Shown: positions 9,008 to 19,169, counted from the stretch's first letter. The stretch: 35,280 nucleotides of DNA from Gammaproteobacteria bacterium (GCA_026196275.1 JAPHTQ010000015.1:1-35280); one strand, 5' to 3'. Notes: generated by a model not told the origin, from the sequence alone. Translations and numbers: made by a program.

Positions 9008-9087
9008 AAAGGCAAACTCGCCGAAAGGCGGGGACGCAAAGTCACCGGTCTACGGGAGCGTATCCTATGACAGCGGGGCCGCCGGAC
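9008..9087 (+). ncRNA. Cyclic di-GMP-I (GEMM-I) riboswitch
   Basis: The conserved GEMM-I core is plain to read: GGCAAAC (9011 on), a GAAA-tetraloop hairpin (GCC-GAAA-GGC), GGGACGCAAAG followed by TCACCGG, then a second helical arm closing with GACAGCGGGGCCGCC. The GAAA loop and its receptor, the ACGCAAAG joining strand and AGCGGGG all match the Vibrio Vc2-type aptamer as I remember it. The aptamer sits about 180 nt before the start of a truncated membrane sensor gene, so it would have controlled that gene in response to c-di-GMP. I see no obvious terminator hairpin with a U-run after it, so the expression platform is unclear. Confidence 0.92.
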
Positions 9088-9268
9088 AGTCTGTGAGCCT
9101 GTCGTTCGCCAACTGCGCGCCTGCACTCACCCCCTTTCCCGCCACGCGAATCATCTCCCGTCCACCACTGGACCACCGTCTTGCGGCGTGTGCTGCGCCC
9201 TTTCGAACAGGGAACAGAACACTCACAGGGAAGCGAAAGTGACACCGCCGCACAACAGGGGACGAGGT

Positions 9269-9559
9269 ATGATGACAAGACCCGCTGCCGCCGCCGGGCA
9301 ACCGCAGCGCCAAGTGACCAGCCATTTCTGGCGACTCCTGCCATTCGGCATCGCCATTGCTGTCCTGGTGATCGCCTTTACGCTTGAGCGCCTGTTCGTC
9401 CAGCAGCAACAGCACCACCTGCAACGCACCATTGAGGCGCGTACTGTCGCGGTCAAGAACGAGATCCAGTCCCACCTCTCCAACTATCTGCTCTCCCTGG
9501 TACGCATCAGATTTAAGGGGTCAGAGCCCTTAAAACACCTCTTCATGCCGCAAACCTAA
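9269..9559 (+). pseudogene. 5' fragment of a membrane sensor gene (c-di-GMP-controlled), truncated
   Basis: GGGGACGAGGT precedes ATG 9269. The fragment encodes MMTRPAAAAG, one strong membrane helix (LLPFGIAIAVLVIAFTLERL, about residues 21-40) and the start of a periplasmic coiled segment (QRTIEARTVAVKNEIQSHLS). That is how PAS/CHASE-GGDEF-EAL or histidine-kinase sensors typically begin, but no sensor or output domain is present. Native coding ends at about 9511, where a hairpin repeat (9512-9534) is joined; the frame then runs through the repeat to a chance stop at 9557-9559. The rest of the gene is not found in the next kilobase. Together with the riboswitch upstream it is best read as the broken remains of a c-di-GMP-regulated sensor. 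Confidence 0.75.
9512..9534. repeat. Hairpin copy 2, at the breakpoint of the sensor gene
   Basis: TTTAAGGG (9512-9519), loop GTCAGAG, CCCTTAAA (9527-9534): a perfect 8-bp stem with the same loop as copy 1 in opposite orientation. It marks the exact point where sensor coding sequence stops. Confidence 0.8.
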
Positions 9560-9766
9560 CAATCTCCACCTCAGCCCCATGCTGCAATGCCACTTCGGCA
9601 CGCGCCATCAGCTGGCCGGTGATTTCATCGCTAAGATAATACTCACCACAGTTCTCGCAGACTTCCGGGGGACGTTCTTGAAGATAATGGTGGACTCACC
9701 GTGCTGCAGGGTCACGGTAACGTGGCCGGGATGGGTTTCGCCGTGTCTGCAAATCACGCAGTCCAT
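9543..9766 (-). pseudogene. YgiT-type zinc-finger protein, frameshifted
   Basis: From the ATG at 9764-9766 the frame reads MDCVICRHGETHPGHVTVTL and on to TIIFKNVP, with the first CxxC pair. It then goes out of frame at a run of five G (9667-9671, plus strand). One base further on, the other frame continues PEVCENCGEYYLSDEITGQL ... EVEIVRFAA and stops at 9543-9545. Restoring one base would give a 74-residue protein with two CxxC pairs, the YgiT/MqsA N-terminal zinc-finger type found as antitoxin or antitoxin-like partner. Its ATG directly abuts the stop of the HigA-like antitoxin, so it is the third gene of that operon. The shift lies in a homopolymer, so a sequencing error is a real alternative to decay. 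Confidence 0.75.
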
Positions 9767-10057
9767 TCAGCTCGCCTCATCCAGCAACACCTCAGGATGC
9801 TTCTCCACAATGCGCAATAGTGCCTTCGCCGGCCCTGTCGGTTTTCGACGCCCCTGCTCCCAATCCTGCAAGGTACGGATGCTGACACCAATAAGTCCGG
9901 CAAAGGCTTCCTGGGAGAGACCCAGCTTCTTACGGATGTCCTGTGCTGAAGAAGGGTCTTTGAGTTCTCGTGTATGGAGTTTAACCTTGCCGGCCTTGTG
10001 TGCCTTGATCTCCCGAATCCCTTCCAGGATCTCCGTTCCGATGTCTCGCTCAGCCAT
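9767..10057 (-). CDS. HigA/NadS-type antitoxin, Xre-family DNA-binding protein
   Basis: This 96-residue protein begins at ATG 10057 (MAERDIGTEILEGIREIKAH), which overlaps the toxin gene stop by 8 nt. A helix-turn-helix of the Xre class spans about residues 41-75 (IRKKLGLSQEAFAGLIGVSI followed by RTLQDWEQGRRKP). This is the usual antitoxin of HigB2/RelE-type modules: it binds the toxin and represses the operon. The gene order, toxin first, fits the higBA arrangement. A perfect palindrome ahead of the toxin gene (10372-10388) is its probable operator. The longer start at 10075 would lie deep in the toxin gene and is less likely. Confidence 0.88.
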   Translation of the reverse strand: MAERDIGTEILEGIREIKAHKAGKVKLHTRELKDPSSAQDIRKKLGLSQEAFAGLIGVSIRTLQDWEQGRRKPTGPAKALLRIVEKHPEVLLDEAS

Positions 10058-10361
10058 TTCCGATCTCCTCGGCAATCTGCTTTAGGATGTGGGCCGGTAT
10101 GGTGGAACGCTCATTCTTCGCATAGAGGGTGAGCATCCAAATTTCGTCATCGGCACACTTCCAGTAATAGATCACACGTATACCGCCTCGCTTGCCTCTA
10201 CCAGACACCGCCCAGCGGAGTTTGCGGACCCCTCCACTGCCCGGAACTATCACACCCGCATCAGGGTGTTCCATTAGCAGGGCTTGGAGACCCGTGTATT
10301 CGTCGTCGCTAAGGTAATCAGCGATATCTCGTGTGAACAGTGATGTTTCTATAAATAGCAT
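10050..10361 (-). CDS. HigB/RelE-type toxin
   Basis: This 103-residue basic RelE/HigB2-superfamily protein reads MLFIETSLFTRDIADYLSDD, then GVIVPGSGGVRKLRWAVSGR and GGIRVIYYWKCADDEIWMLT. The central G-[VI]-RK-[LI]-R-W motif and the GKRGG-R-V-I-YY motif are hallmarks of HigB2-like mRNA interferases, which cleave mRNA on the ribosome. Length and motifs look intact. The ATG at 10361 has GAGGGATCT just upstream. It is co-transcribed with the Xre antitoxin (8-nt overlap), giving a type II module that probably maintains this accessory island. Confidence 0.9.
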   Translation of the reverse strand: MLFIETSLFTRDIADYLSDDEYTGLQALLMEHPDAGVIVPGSGGVRKLRWAVSGRGKRGGIRVIYYWKCADDEIWMLTLYAKNERSTIPAHILKQIAEEIGNG

Positions 10362-10371
10362 AGATCCCTCT

Positions 10372-10388
10372 ATACGGCAATGCCGTAT
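10372..10388. promoter_or_regulatory. Palindromic operator of the toxin-antitoxin operon
   Basis: ATACGGCA-A-TGCCGTAT is a perfect 17-bp dyad (8-bp arms, 1-nt centre) located 10-27 nt before the toxin ATG, with an additional TACGG half-site at 10393-10397. Position and symmetry suit binding by the dimeric HigA-like antitoxin for autorepression. Confidence 0.7.
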
Positions 10389-10464
10389 CCCTTACGGCTC
10401 GTTCTGTCTGAAATAGATATTATTTATCCCATCCTCCAGCCAACGAAATCAGGAGTCGGAGGGA

Positions 10465-10671
10465 CTAAATTTCCTCCAACAACGGCAACACCACCTTGTC
10501 GTAGTGGTCGCGCTGGCGTGGCGAGAGGCTTGCGAGGTTGCCGTCGTTGGCGATGAGCAGGATTGACAATCCTTTGGCTACAGCCGAGTCGAGACCAACC
10601 TCTGCGGCATAGGCCTCGATGGTTCCCGGGGTGTCATGCAGGAGGATATTAAGTGCACGAAGATTGACCAT
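10465..10671 (-). CDS. Hypothetical protein, 68 aa
   Basis: The ATG at 10671 is preceded by TATAGGAGAAAAATAG, with AGGAGA at ideal spacing, so translation is well supported. The product (MVNLRALNILLHDTPGTIEA ... RQRDHYDKVVLPLLEEI) is a small soluble, mildly acidic, leucine-rich and probably alpha-helical protein. I do not recognise its family. It lies 64 nt downstream of metH on the same strand, but a 42-bp hairpin flanked by exact direct repeats separates them, and the toxin-antitoxin operon follows about 100 nt later. It may belong to the accessory island rather than to methionine metabolism. Confidence 0.7.
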   Translation of the reverse strand: MVNLRALNILLHDTPGTIEAYAAEVGLDSAVAKGLSILLIANDGNLASLSPRQRDHYDKVVLPLLEEI

Positions 10672-10680
10672 CTATTTTTC

Positions 10681-10735
10681 TCCTATACGTCACACTGCTC
10701 ACGGCCATCCATGGCCTCCGCAGCACTAGTATGTC

Positions 10736-10744
<9 letters not shown>
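10681..10744. repeat. 42-bp hairpin element flanked by 11-bp direct repeats
   Basis: The 11-mer TCCTATACGTC occurs exactly at 10681-10691 and again at 10734-10744. The 42 bp between them contain the perfect dyad GGCCATCCATGGCC and further outer pairing (CTGCTC/GCAGC). The second copy overlaps the metH stop codon and the first supplies the Shine-Dalgarno of the 68-residue gene. It looks like a small palindromic element inserted with an 11-bp target duplication. Confidence 0.6.
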
Positions 10745-14437
<3,693 letters not shown>

Positions 14438-14477
14438 GCTCTTGTTTGCCAAATCTCGTTCGTTGGTCGTACGTATC

Positions 14478-14509
14478 GTCGGATTACGCGGCGGGGCCGC
14501 TGATCCGAC
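14478..14509. repeat. GTCGGATTA-type hairpin in the metH leader
   Basis: GTCGGATTACGCGGC and GCTGATCCGAC form a stem-loop between the metH promoter and its start codon. The same GTCGGRTTA head occurs in hairpins at 25465-25495 and 25508-25531. It would be transcribed in the metH 5' untranslated region. Confidence 0.6.
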
Positions 14510-14537
14510 CTACATCTACTAAGGTATTAAGGGCGCC

Positions 14538-14546
14538 ATTCTAGCA
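14538..14546 (-). promoter_or_regulatory. Extended -10 promoter of metH
   Basis: On the minus strand this reads TGC-TAGAAT, followed by GGCGCC. It is nearly identical to the rpiA promoter (CTGCTARAATGGCGCC) and lies about 100 nt before the metH ATG. Confidence 0.5.
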
Positions 14547-14603
14547 GTTCCGCGGCGTGGGGGGCATGCCACAGGCATTTAAGTCGAACCGAAATGATCT
14601 GTT

Positions 14604-14673
14604 TCTCGCAAAGACGCCAAGAACGCAAAGCAAAAAACACTCAACCCTTTGCGTCTTGGCGCCTTGGCGAGAG
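14604..14673. repeat. Inverted repeat of the CGCAAAGACG family
   Basis: The left arm (14604-14630) TCTCGCAAAGACGCCAAG... pairs with the right arm (14647-14673) CTTTGCGTCTTGGCG... over about 26 bp with a few mismatches. It lies between metH and the DUF427 gene, both on the minus strand. A separate CCCGGAT/ATCCGGG hairpin follows at 14684-14710. Confidence 0.7.
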
Positions 14674-14683
14674 AAAGCCGTAG

Positions 14684-14710
14684 CCCGGATGGCGCGCAGC
14701 GGAATCCGGG
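14684..14710. terminator. CCCGGAT hairpin after the DUF427 gene
   Basis: CCCGGAT (14684-14690) and ATCCGGG (14704-14710) are perfect 7-bp arms around a GC-rich loop, a REP-like 'TAGCCCGGAT' hairpin. It begins 7 nt beyond the stop codon of the DUF427 gene on the minus strand. There is no U-run, so a role in termination or mRNA 3'-end protection is only suggested. Confidence 0.4.
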
Positions 14711-14716
14711 GGATTG

Positions 14717-15001
14717 TTACAGCTGGACGTCGATACCGTGCCAGAAGGCGATGCGGTTGCGGATCTTTTCCGCCTTGGGTTTGGGCTCGCGGTAGGTCCA
14801 GGCGGCGTCGGGGTTGGTCATGCCGTCGACGACGACATCGTAGTAGTTCGCCGTGCCCTTCCAGTTACATTCGGTGGTGGTTTCGCTGGGGCGCAAGTAG
14901 TCGCCGGTGATCGACGCTTGCGGAAAGTAGAGATTGCCCTCAACCATGACGATGTCGTCGCTCTCGGCGATCACTACACCGTTCCAGCTCGCGCTTGCCA
15001 T
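14717..15001 (-). CDS. DUF427 family protein
   Basis: This 94-residue protein begins MASASWNGVVIAESDDIVMV at ATG 15001, with GGGAGAAGG about 10-12 nt upstream. Its sequence follows the DUF427 (PF04248) pattern: WNG..IA.S......EGN.YFP, then TTECNWKGTANYYDVVVDG and AWTYREPKPKAEKIRNRIAF. These are small beta-rich single-domain proteins without known enzymatic function. The gene follows egtD with a stop-to-ATG distance of 17 nt and so is the third gene of the egtB-egtD operon. The reading that extends to a TTG at 15022 would overlap the egtD stop and is less likely. Confidence 0.9.
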   Translation of the reverse strand: MASASWNGVVIAESDDIVMVEGNLYFPQASITGDYLRPSETTTECNWKGTANYYDVVVDGMTNPDAAWTYREPKPKAEKIRNRIAFWHGIDVQL

Positions 15002-15018
15002 TGCCTTGCCTTCTCCCG

Positions 15019-15978
15019 TCAAACTACACGAAGGCAGTGCACACTAAACAAATCGTCTTTGTCCGTCCAGACCTGCACCGGGACGAAGCCGGCCGCGGCG
15101 GCCAGTTTGTGGAAGCCCTCGATGGTGTACTTGTAGGAGTTTTCGGTGTGGATCCCCTCGCCGGTGGCGAACTGGAAATGGCTGCCCGCCACCTCGACCC
15201 ACTGCGACTTTGCGCTGATCAGATGCATCTCCATCCGCCCCTCGGCACCGTTGTAGAAGGCGTGGTGGTGAAAAGCGTCGAGGACAAAGTCGGCCTGCAG
15301 TTCGCGGTTGATGCGCGCCAGCAGGTTAAGGTTGAATGCGGCGGTGAGCCCCTCGCCGTCGTTGTAGGCGGCGTTGAGAACATCCGGGTCCTTCTGCAAG
15401 TCGACGCCGATGAGCAACTGTCCGCCAGGGCCCAGTGCCCGGGCCACGTGTCCGAGCAGTTGCCGCGCCTCGGCCGGTTCGAAATTACCGATGCTGGAGC
15501 CGGGGAAGAAGGCGGCACGGGGCAGCTCTTCGGGGCACCAGGGCAGCTCCAGTCCGCGGGAGTAGTCGGCACAGAGGGCGTGCACCGCGATCGCCGGAAA
15601 CTCAGCGGCCAGCTCGTTGGCGGCATCGAGCAGAAAATCGCGCGAGATATCCACCGGCATGTAGGCGGCAGGCCGCAGCGCATCGAGCAGCAGGCGGATC
15701 TTGCGGCTGGAGCCGGAGCCCAGCTCTACCAGCAGGCCATCACGCCCCAACAGCTTGGCCATTTCGCTGCCGTAGCGCTCGAACAGCCCCAGCTCGGTGC
15801 GGGTGGGATAGTACTCCGGAGTGTGGGTGATCGCCTCGAACAGCTCGGAGCCGCGCCGGTCATAGAACAGCTTGGGGGAAAGGCGGCGCGGCTGGCGGGT
15901 CAGCCCCTGCAGCACCTCCTGTTTCAAGTCCGCCGTCGGAGGATGGAGGTCGTAAAAGTGAATGGCCATGTCACTCAT
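15019..15978 (-). CDS. egtD: L-histidine N-alpha-methyltransferase (EgtD)
   Basis: EgtD trimethylates histidine to hercynine with S-adenosylmethionine, the first step of ergothioneine synthesis. The protein is 319 residues, the usual length. The SAM-binding motif LLVELGSGSSRKI is at about 82-94, with YMPVDISRDFLLDAA after it, and the C-terminal segment GIHTENSYKYT is typical of EgtD. The ATG at 15978 overlaps the egtB stop codon (TGATG), so the two are translationally coupled. EgtB is expected to act on its product. The TTG at 15981 is a theoretical earlier start. Confidence 0.95.
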   Translation of the reverse strand: MSDMAIHFYDLHPPTADLKQEVLQGLTRQPRRLSPKLFYDRRGSELFEAITHTPEYYPTRTELGLFERYGSEMAKLLGRDGLLVELGSGSSRKIRLLLDALRPAAYMPVDISRDFLLDAANELAAEFPAIAVHALCADYSRGLELPWCPEELPRAAFFPGSSIGNFEPAEARQLLGHVARALGPGGQLLIGVDLQKDPDVLNAAYNDGEGLTAAFNLNLLARINRELQADFVLDAFHHHAFYNGAEGRMEMHLISAKSQWVEVAGSHFQFATGEGIHTENSYKYTIEGFHKLAAAAGFVPVQVWTDKDDLFSVHCLRVV

Positions 15979-17276
15979 CAAACATCCTCAGCCAAACGGA
16001 ATCCCTTGAATTGCCAGCGCTCGTTCGGGTAGAAGAAGTTGCGGTAGCTGGCGCGGATATGCTCGGCGGGGGTGGCGCAGGAGCCGCCGCGCAGCACCAT
16101 CTGGTTGCACATGAATTTACCGTTGTACTCGCCCAGCGCACCGGCCGGGGCTCGGTAGCCGGGATAGGGGGTATAGGGGCTGGCGGTCCACTCCCACAGG
16201 TCACCGAACAGTTGCTGCAGCCCCTCGCCCCCGGCCGGCGCCGGATGGAGTCGGCCGCTGTCGCGCAGATTGCCGCTGACCTCTACACCCGCGGCGGCCA
16301 GCTCCCACTCCTGCTCGGTGGGAAGGCGATGGCCGGCCCAGCGGGCATAAGCGTCCGCCTCGTAGTAGCTAATGTGTGCCACCGGTTCGTGTTCATTGAA
16401 CCGCTGCAAACCAGCGAGAGTGAAGTGCCACCAGTCGTTGTCCTGTTTGAGCCAGTAGAGCGGTGCCTGCCACTGTTGCTGCTGCACCGTGGCCCAGCCG
16501 TCGGAGAGCCACAGCTCGGGACGTTTATAGCCACCCTCGGCGATAAAGGCGGCGAACTCGCCGTTGTTCACCAGGCGGCTGGCCAGCTGGTAAGGCTGGA
16601 CGTAGACGGTGTGGCGCGGCCACTCGTTATCATAGGCGAACGCCTCGCCACGCTGACCGATGCAGCCGAGGCCACCCTCAAACGCATGCCACTGCAGCGG
16701 CGCCGAGACCTCGGTACTCGGTGGCAGATCGCTGCGGTAGGCCGGGAACAGCGGATTGACCCAGAAGTTGTGCTTGATGTCGGTCAGCAGCAGCTCCTGG
16801 TGTTGCTGCTCGTGATTGAGGCCGATAGCGATGCGCAGCGCCACCTCCGGCCAGTACTCCTCGGCCACCGTCTGAATCAGCGCGGCCATCTGCTCATCGA
16901 CCCAGGCACGATAGCGGTAGATCTCCTCCAGCGTGGGGCGAGAGAGCATGCCACGTTGGGGCCGCGGGTGGAACGGTCCCACCTGTTCGTAATAGGAGTT
17001 GAACAGGACACGAAACTGCGGCTGGAACGGGCGATAGTCAGGCACATAGACCTGCAGCAGGAAGGTCTCAAAAAACCAGCTCACGTGGGCCAGATGCCAT
17101 TTGGGCGGGCTGGTCTGCGGCATGCTCTGCAGCAGGTAGTCCTCTGCCTGCAGTGGCTCACAGAGCAGTTCGCTGTCATGGCGTATGCGGCGATAGGCCT
17201 CCGCTGCAGTGTCCCGTTCCATGCCGGGACAGACAGAACGGTTGCGTGTCTCGATGTGGGCCTGAGTCCGGGTCAT
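15978..17276 (-). CDS. egtB: Ergothioneine biosynthesis sulfoxide synthase (EgtB)
   Basis: This non-heme iron enzyme joins hercynine to a thiol donor (gamma-glutamylcysteine or cysteine) with oxygen. The 432-residue protein starts at ATG 17276 (MTRTQAHIETRNRS). It has an N-terminal DinB-like helical domain with HLAHVSWFFETF at 61-72 and NHEQQHQE at 154-161 (the iron-binding histidine set), then a formylglycine-generating-enzyme-like C-terminal domain (EWELAAAG, LWEWTASPYTPYPGY, QMVLRGGSCATP). Neither egtA, egtC nor an egtE candidate is in the window. The frame is open another 44 codons upstream but lacks coding character. It is the first gene of the egtB-egtD-DUF427 operon. Confidence 0.95.
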   Translation of the reverse strand: MTRTQAHIETRNRSVCPGMERDTAAEAYRRIRHDSELLCEPLQAEDYLLQSMPQTSPPKWHLAHVSWFFETFLLQVYVPDYRPFQPQFRVLFNSYYEQVGPFHPRPQRGMLSRPTLEEIYRYRAWVDEQMAALIQTVAEEYWPEVALRIAIGLNHEQQHQELLLTDIKHNFWVNPLFPAYRSDLPPSTEVSAPLQWHAFEGGLGCIGQRGEAFAYDNEWPRHTVYVQPYQLASRLVNNGEFAAFIAEGGYKRPELWLSDGWATVQQQQWQAPLYWLKQDNDWWHFTLAGLQRFNEHEPVAHISYYEADAYARWAGHRLPTEQEWELAAAGVEVSGNLRDSGRLHPAPAGGEGLQQLFGDLWEWTASPYTPYPGYRAPAGALGEYNGKFMCNQMVLRGGSCATPAEHIRASYRNFFYPNERWQFKGFRLAEDV

Positions 17277-17482
17277 AGGTATTATTCCACGCCCCTTCCG
17301 TGCGAATTGGTTGAGTGGCACATCCTCGAAGCATAGACCATCGACATACCGCTGCCCGCCAGACAAGGCGCACCCAGCTTGTGGGTAGTGGCTGATAAGA
17401 ATATTCAATCACTCTGGCATAGCCATACAGCTTTTCAACTGCTAAGACTATAGACATACTCAAACGGTAGGAGGGTAAGGCC

Positions 17483-17707
17483 ATGACCGCTGAAATCCTG
17501 ATGCATATCGATGAGAATCTGAGTGAAGAGCAGCAGCGTGAGCTTCTGCTCTCCTTCGGCAATCGCGAGGAGGGGATGCATGCGCATCTACATGCGCAAA
17601 AACCACACATGCTGTTTGTCGCCTATGATTCCGAGGAGCTCTGCCCGCACGACCTGGTGGAGATCGCCGGTGAGTCCGGGGTGCACGCCCAGGTGATCGA
17701 CCTGTAA
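17483..17707 (+). CDS. Small HMA-like alpha/beta protein, 74 aa (hypothetical)
   Basis: GGAGGGTAAGGCC lies directly before ATG 17483, a strong ribosome-binding site. The 74-residue acidic product (MTAEILMHIDENLSEEQQRE ... HDLVEIAGESGVHAQVIDL) has an apparent beta-alpha-beta-beta-alpha-beta order, like the heavy-metal-associated fold. It has no CxxC metal site, and several histidines cluster in MHAHLHAQKPH. I recall similar small proteins annotated as heavy-metal-transport-domain-like in gammaproteobacteria. The function is unknown; metal binding through the histidine cluster is only a possibility. It is divergent from egtB. Confidence 0.75.
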   Translation: MTAEILMHIDENLSEEQQRELLLSFGNREEGMHAHLHAQKPHMLFVAYDSEELCPHDLVEIAGESGVHAQVIDL

Positions 17708-17724
17708 GACCACGGCTAAGATTC

Positions 17725-17831
17725 AGCCACAGAGGTCACAGGGTACACAGAGGTGAAAACAGAGGGGACCGGTATTCAGGGGCCCCCGATGGTGCTGGCA
17801 TAGCGTTGCATTCTCTGTGCCCTCGGTGGCT
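17725..17831. repeat. Inverted repeat of the CACAGAGG family between convergent genes
   Basis: The left arm AGCCACAGAGGTCACAGG (17726-17743) and the right arm CTCTGTGCCCTCGGTGGCT (17813-17831) are reverse complements with few mismatches and an 80-nt spacer. It fills the space between the 74-residue gene and the rhodanese gene. The related element is at 2211. Confidence 0.65.
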
Positions 17832-17858
17832 AAATTTTTTCCTTCGAATCGTCAAACC

Positions 17859-18287
17859 TCAGCACTGCTCCCAGGGCAGCTCCTCATAACGCCAGCCGCC
17901 GAGTGAACTGCGGTGGTGCTGCTCATCCAGCTCCCCCTCGAAGCCGTCGCTAACGTTGAAGACATTGGTAAAGCCCTTTTCGATCAGTGCGCGCCCCGCC
18001 TCAAGCGAACGCTTGCCGCTGCGGCAGATGAGGATCACCGGGGCACATCCCTCTTCATTGCTGCAGATCACCCCGCCGAGCATCAGCTCGCGCACCTGAC
18101 GCACGAAGTTCGGGTTGATCTCCCAGTCGGGCTCGTCGATCCAGGGGATGTGTACCGCCCCTTTGGGGTGGCCGACGAACAGGAACTCCATATTGGAGCG
18201 CACATCCACCAGCACCGCGCGCGGGTCGTCCTGCAACAACTGCCACGCCTGCTGCGGGGTAAGGGTTTTTAGCTGCGCCTCGTTCAT
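17859..18287 (-). CDS. Rhodanese-like sulfurtransferase domain protein
   Basis: This 142-residue single rhodanese domain protein has its start ATG at 18287 (MNEAQLKTLTPQQAW), with AAAGGGGTGCAGC upstream. The CH2A-like region VLVDVRSNMEFLFVGHPKGA and the active-site loop CRSGKRS (Cys88-Ser94) are present, so the persulfide-forming cysteine is retained. The protein may carry sulfane sulfur; the physiological donor is unknown. It lies back to back with a TtcA-like tRNA thiolation gene (about 110 nt between starts), a neighbour that would consume persulfide sulfur. There is no signal peptide. Confidence 0.92.
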   Translation of the reverse strand: MNEAQLKTLTPQQAWQLLQDDPRAVLVDVRSNMEFLFVGHPKGAVHIPWIDEPDWEINPNFVRQVRELMLGGVICSNEEGCAPVILICRSGKRSLEAGRALIEKGFTNVFNVSDGFEGELDEQHHRSSLGGWRYEELPWEQC

Positions 18288-18384
18288 GCTGCACCCCTTT
18301 GTTGTCCGGCGTGCACGGCACGCCCGGTGGCAATAGCGAAAGTCAAAGCATACACCAGCCATGCCGCAAAGGGGCATTTCGCGC

Positions 18385-18390
18385 TACAAT
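18385..18390 (+). promoter_or_regulatory. Probable -10 element of the TtcA-like gene (leaderless mRNA)
   Basis: TACAAT lies only 8 nt before ATG 18399, and no Shine-Dalgarno sequence precedes that ATG. If it is the true -10, transcription would start at or next to the start codon. The -35 region is weak. Confidence 0.4.
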
Positions 18391-18398
18391 CGCCCCCC

Positions 18399-19169
18399 AT
18401 GAATACGCCATACATCAAACCACCTAAACTGCTGCTGCGCCCGGCAGGCCGCGCCATTGCCGATTTCGGCATGATCCGCGAGGGGGACCGGGTACTGCTG
18501 GGCCTCTCCGGCGGCAAGGACTCGCTCTCGCTGCTGCATATCCTGCTCCACCTGCAGCGCCACGCCCCCATCGACTTCGAGGTCGGCGCCATCACCATCG
18601 ACCCGATGATCCCCGGCTTCGACCCCTCAGTGCTCAAGCCCTACCTGGCCGAGTACGGTGTGCCCTATATCTACGACGCCGAGCCGATCGCCGACGAGGC
18701 GATGAAGTTCCAGGAGGACCCCAGCTTCTCCTTCTGCGCCTTCTGCTCACGACTCAAACGCGGCTCGATCTACAGTCAGGCGCGTGAGCACGGCTACAAC
18801 GTCATCGCCCTGGCGCAGCACCTTGACGACCTGGCCGAGAGCTTCCTCATGTCCGCCTTCCACCGCGGCCAGCTCAGCACGATGAAGGCCCACTACGTCA
18901 ACGACAAGGGCGACCTGCGCATCATCCGACCGCTGGTCTACGTGCGTGAGCGCCAGACCGCCGCCTTTGCCGAAAACGCACAGCTGCCGGTGGTGCCCGA
19001 CAACTGCCCGGCCTGCTTCAGCAAACCCACCGAACGGCAGCACTTCAAACAGCTGCTGGCCGATGAGGAGGGGCGCTACAAGCACCTGTTTCGCAACCTG
19101 CTGCACACCCTCAAACCGCTGATGGCGGACGACAACCGCAAACCGGGCGATAGCCAGATGGAGCTGTAA
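18399..19169 (+). CDS. TtcA-like PP-loop ATPase, probable tRNA thiolation enzyme
   Basis: This 256-residue N-type ATP pyrophosphatase carries the PP-loop SGGKDS at 37-42. Two cysteine pairs, CAFC at 113-116 (followed by SRLKRG, the TtcA signature) and CPAC at 203-206, fit the TtcA/TtuA group that binds an iron-sulfur cluster and thiolates tRNA. The alternative is another adenine-nucleotide alpha-hydrolase; the sequence diverges from E. coli TtcA (shorter, different C-terminus), so I withhold the gene symbol. ATG 18399 lacks a ribosome-binding site (see the -10 element). Its TAA overlaps the next gene's ATG by one base, so the two are coupled. Confidence 0.82.
   Translation: MNTPYIKPPKLLLRPAGRAIADFGMIREGDRVLLGLSGGKDSLSLLHILLHLQRHAPIDFEVGAITIDPMIPGFDPSVLKPYLAEYGVPYIYDAEPIADEAMKFQEDPSFSFCAFCSRLKRGSIYSQAREHGYNVIALAQHLDDLAESFLMSAFHRGQLSTMKAHYVNDKGDLRIIRPLVYVRERQTAAFAENAQLPVVPDNCPACFSKPTERQHFKQLLADEEGRYKHLFRNLLHTLKPLMADDNRKPGDSQMEL

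Noticed and set aside
9579-10085. 168-codon plus-strand frame opposite the antitoxin
   Set aside because: Antisense to the toxin-antitoxin operon; Ser/Cys/Pro-rich composition without a known domain.
14453-14600. SAM, SAH or cobalamin riboswitch ahead of metH
   Set aside because: I looked for the conserved cores and see none; only a REP-like hairpin is present.
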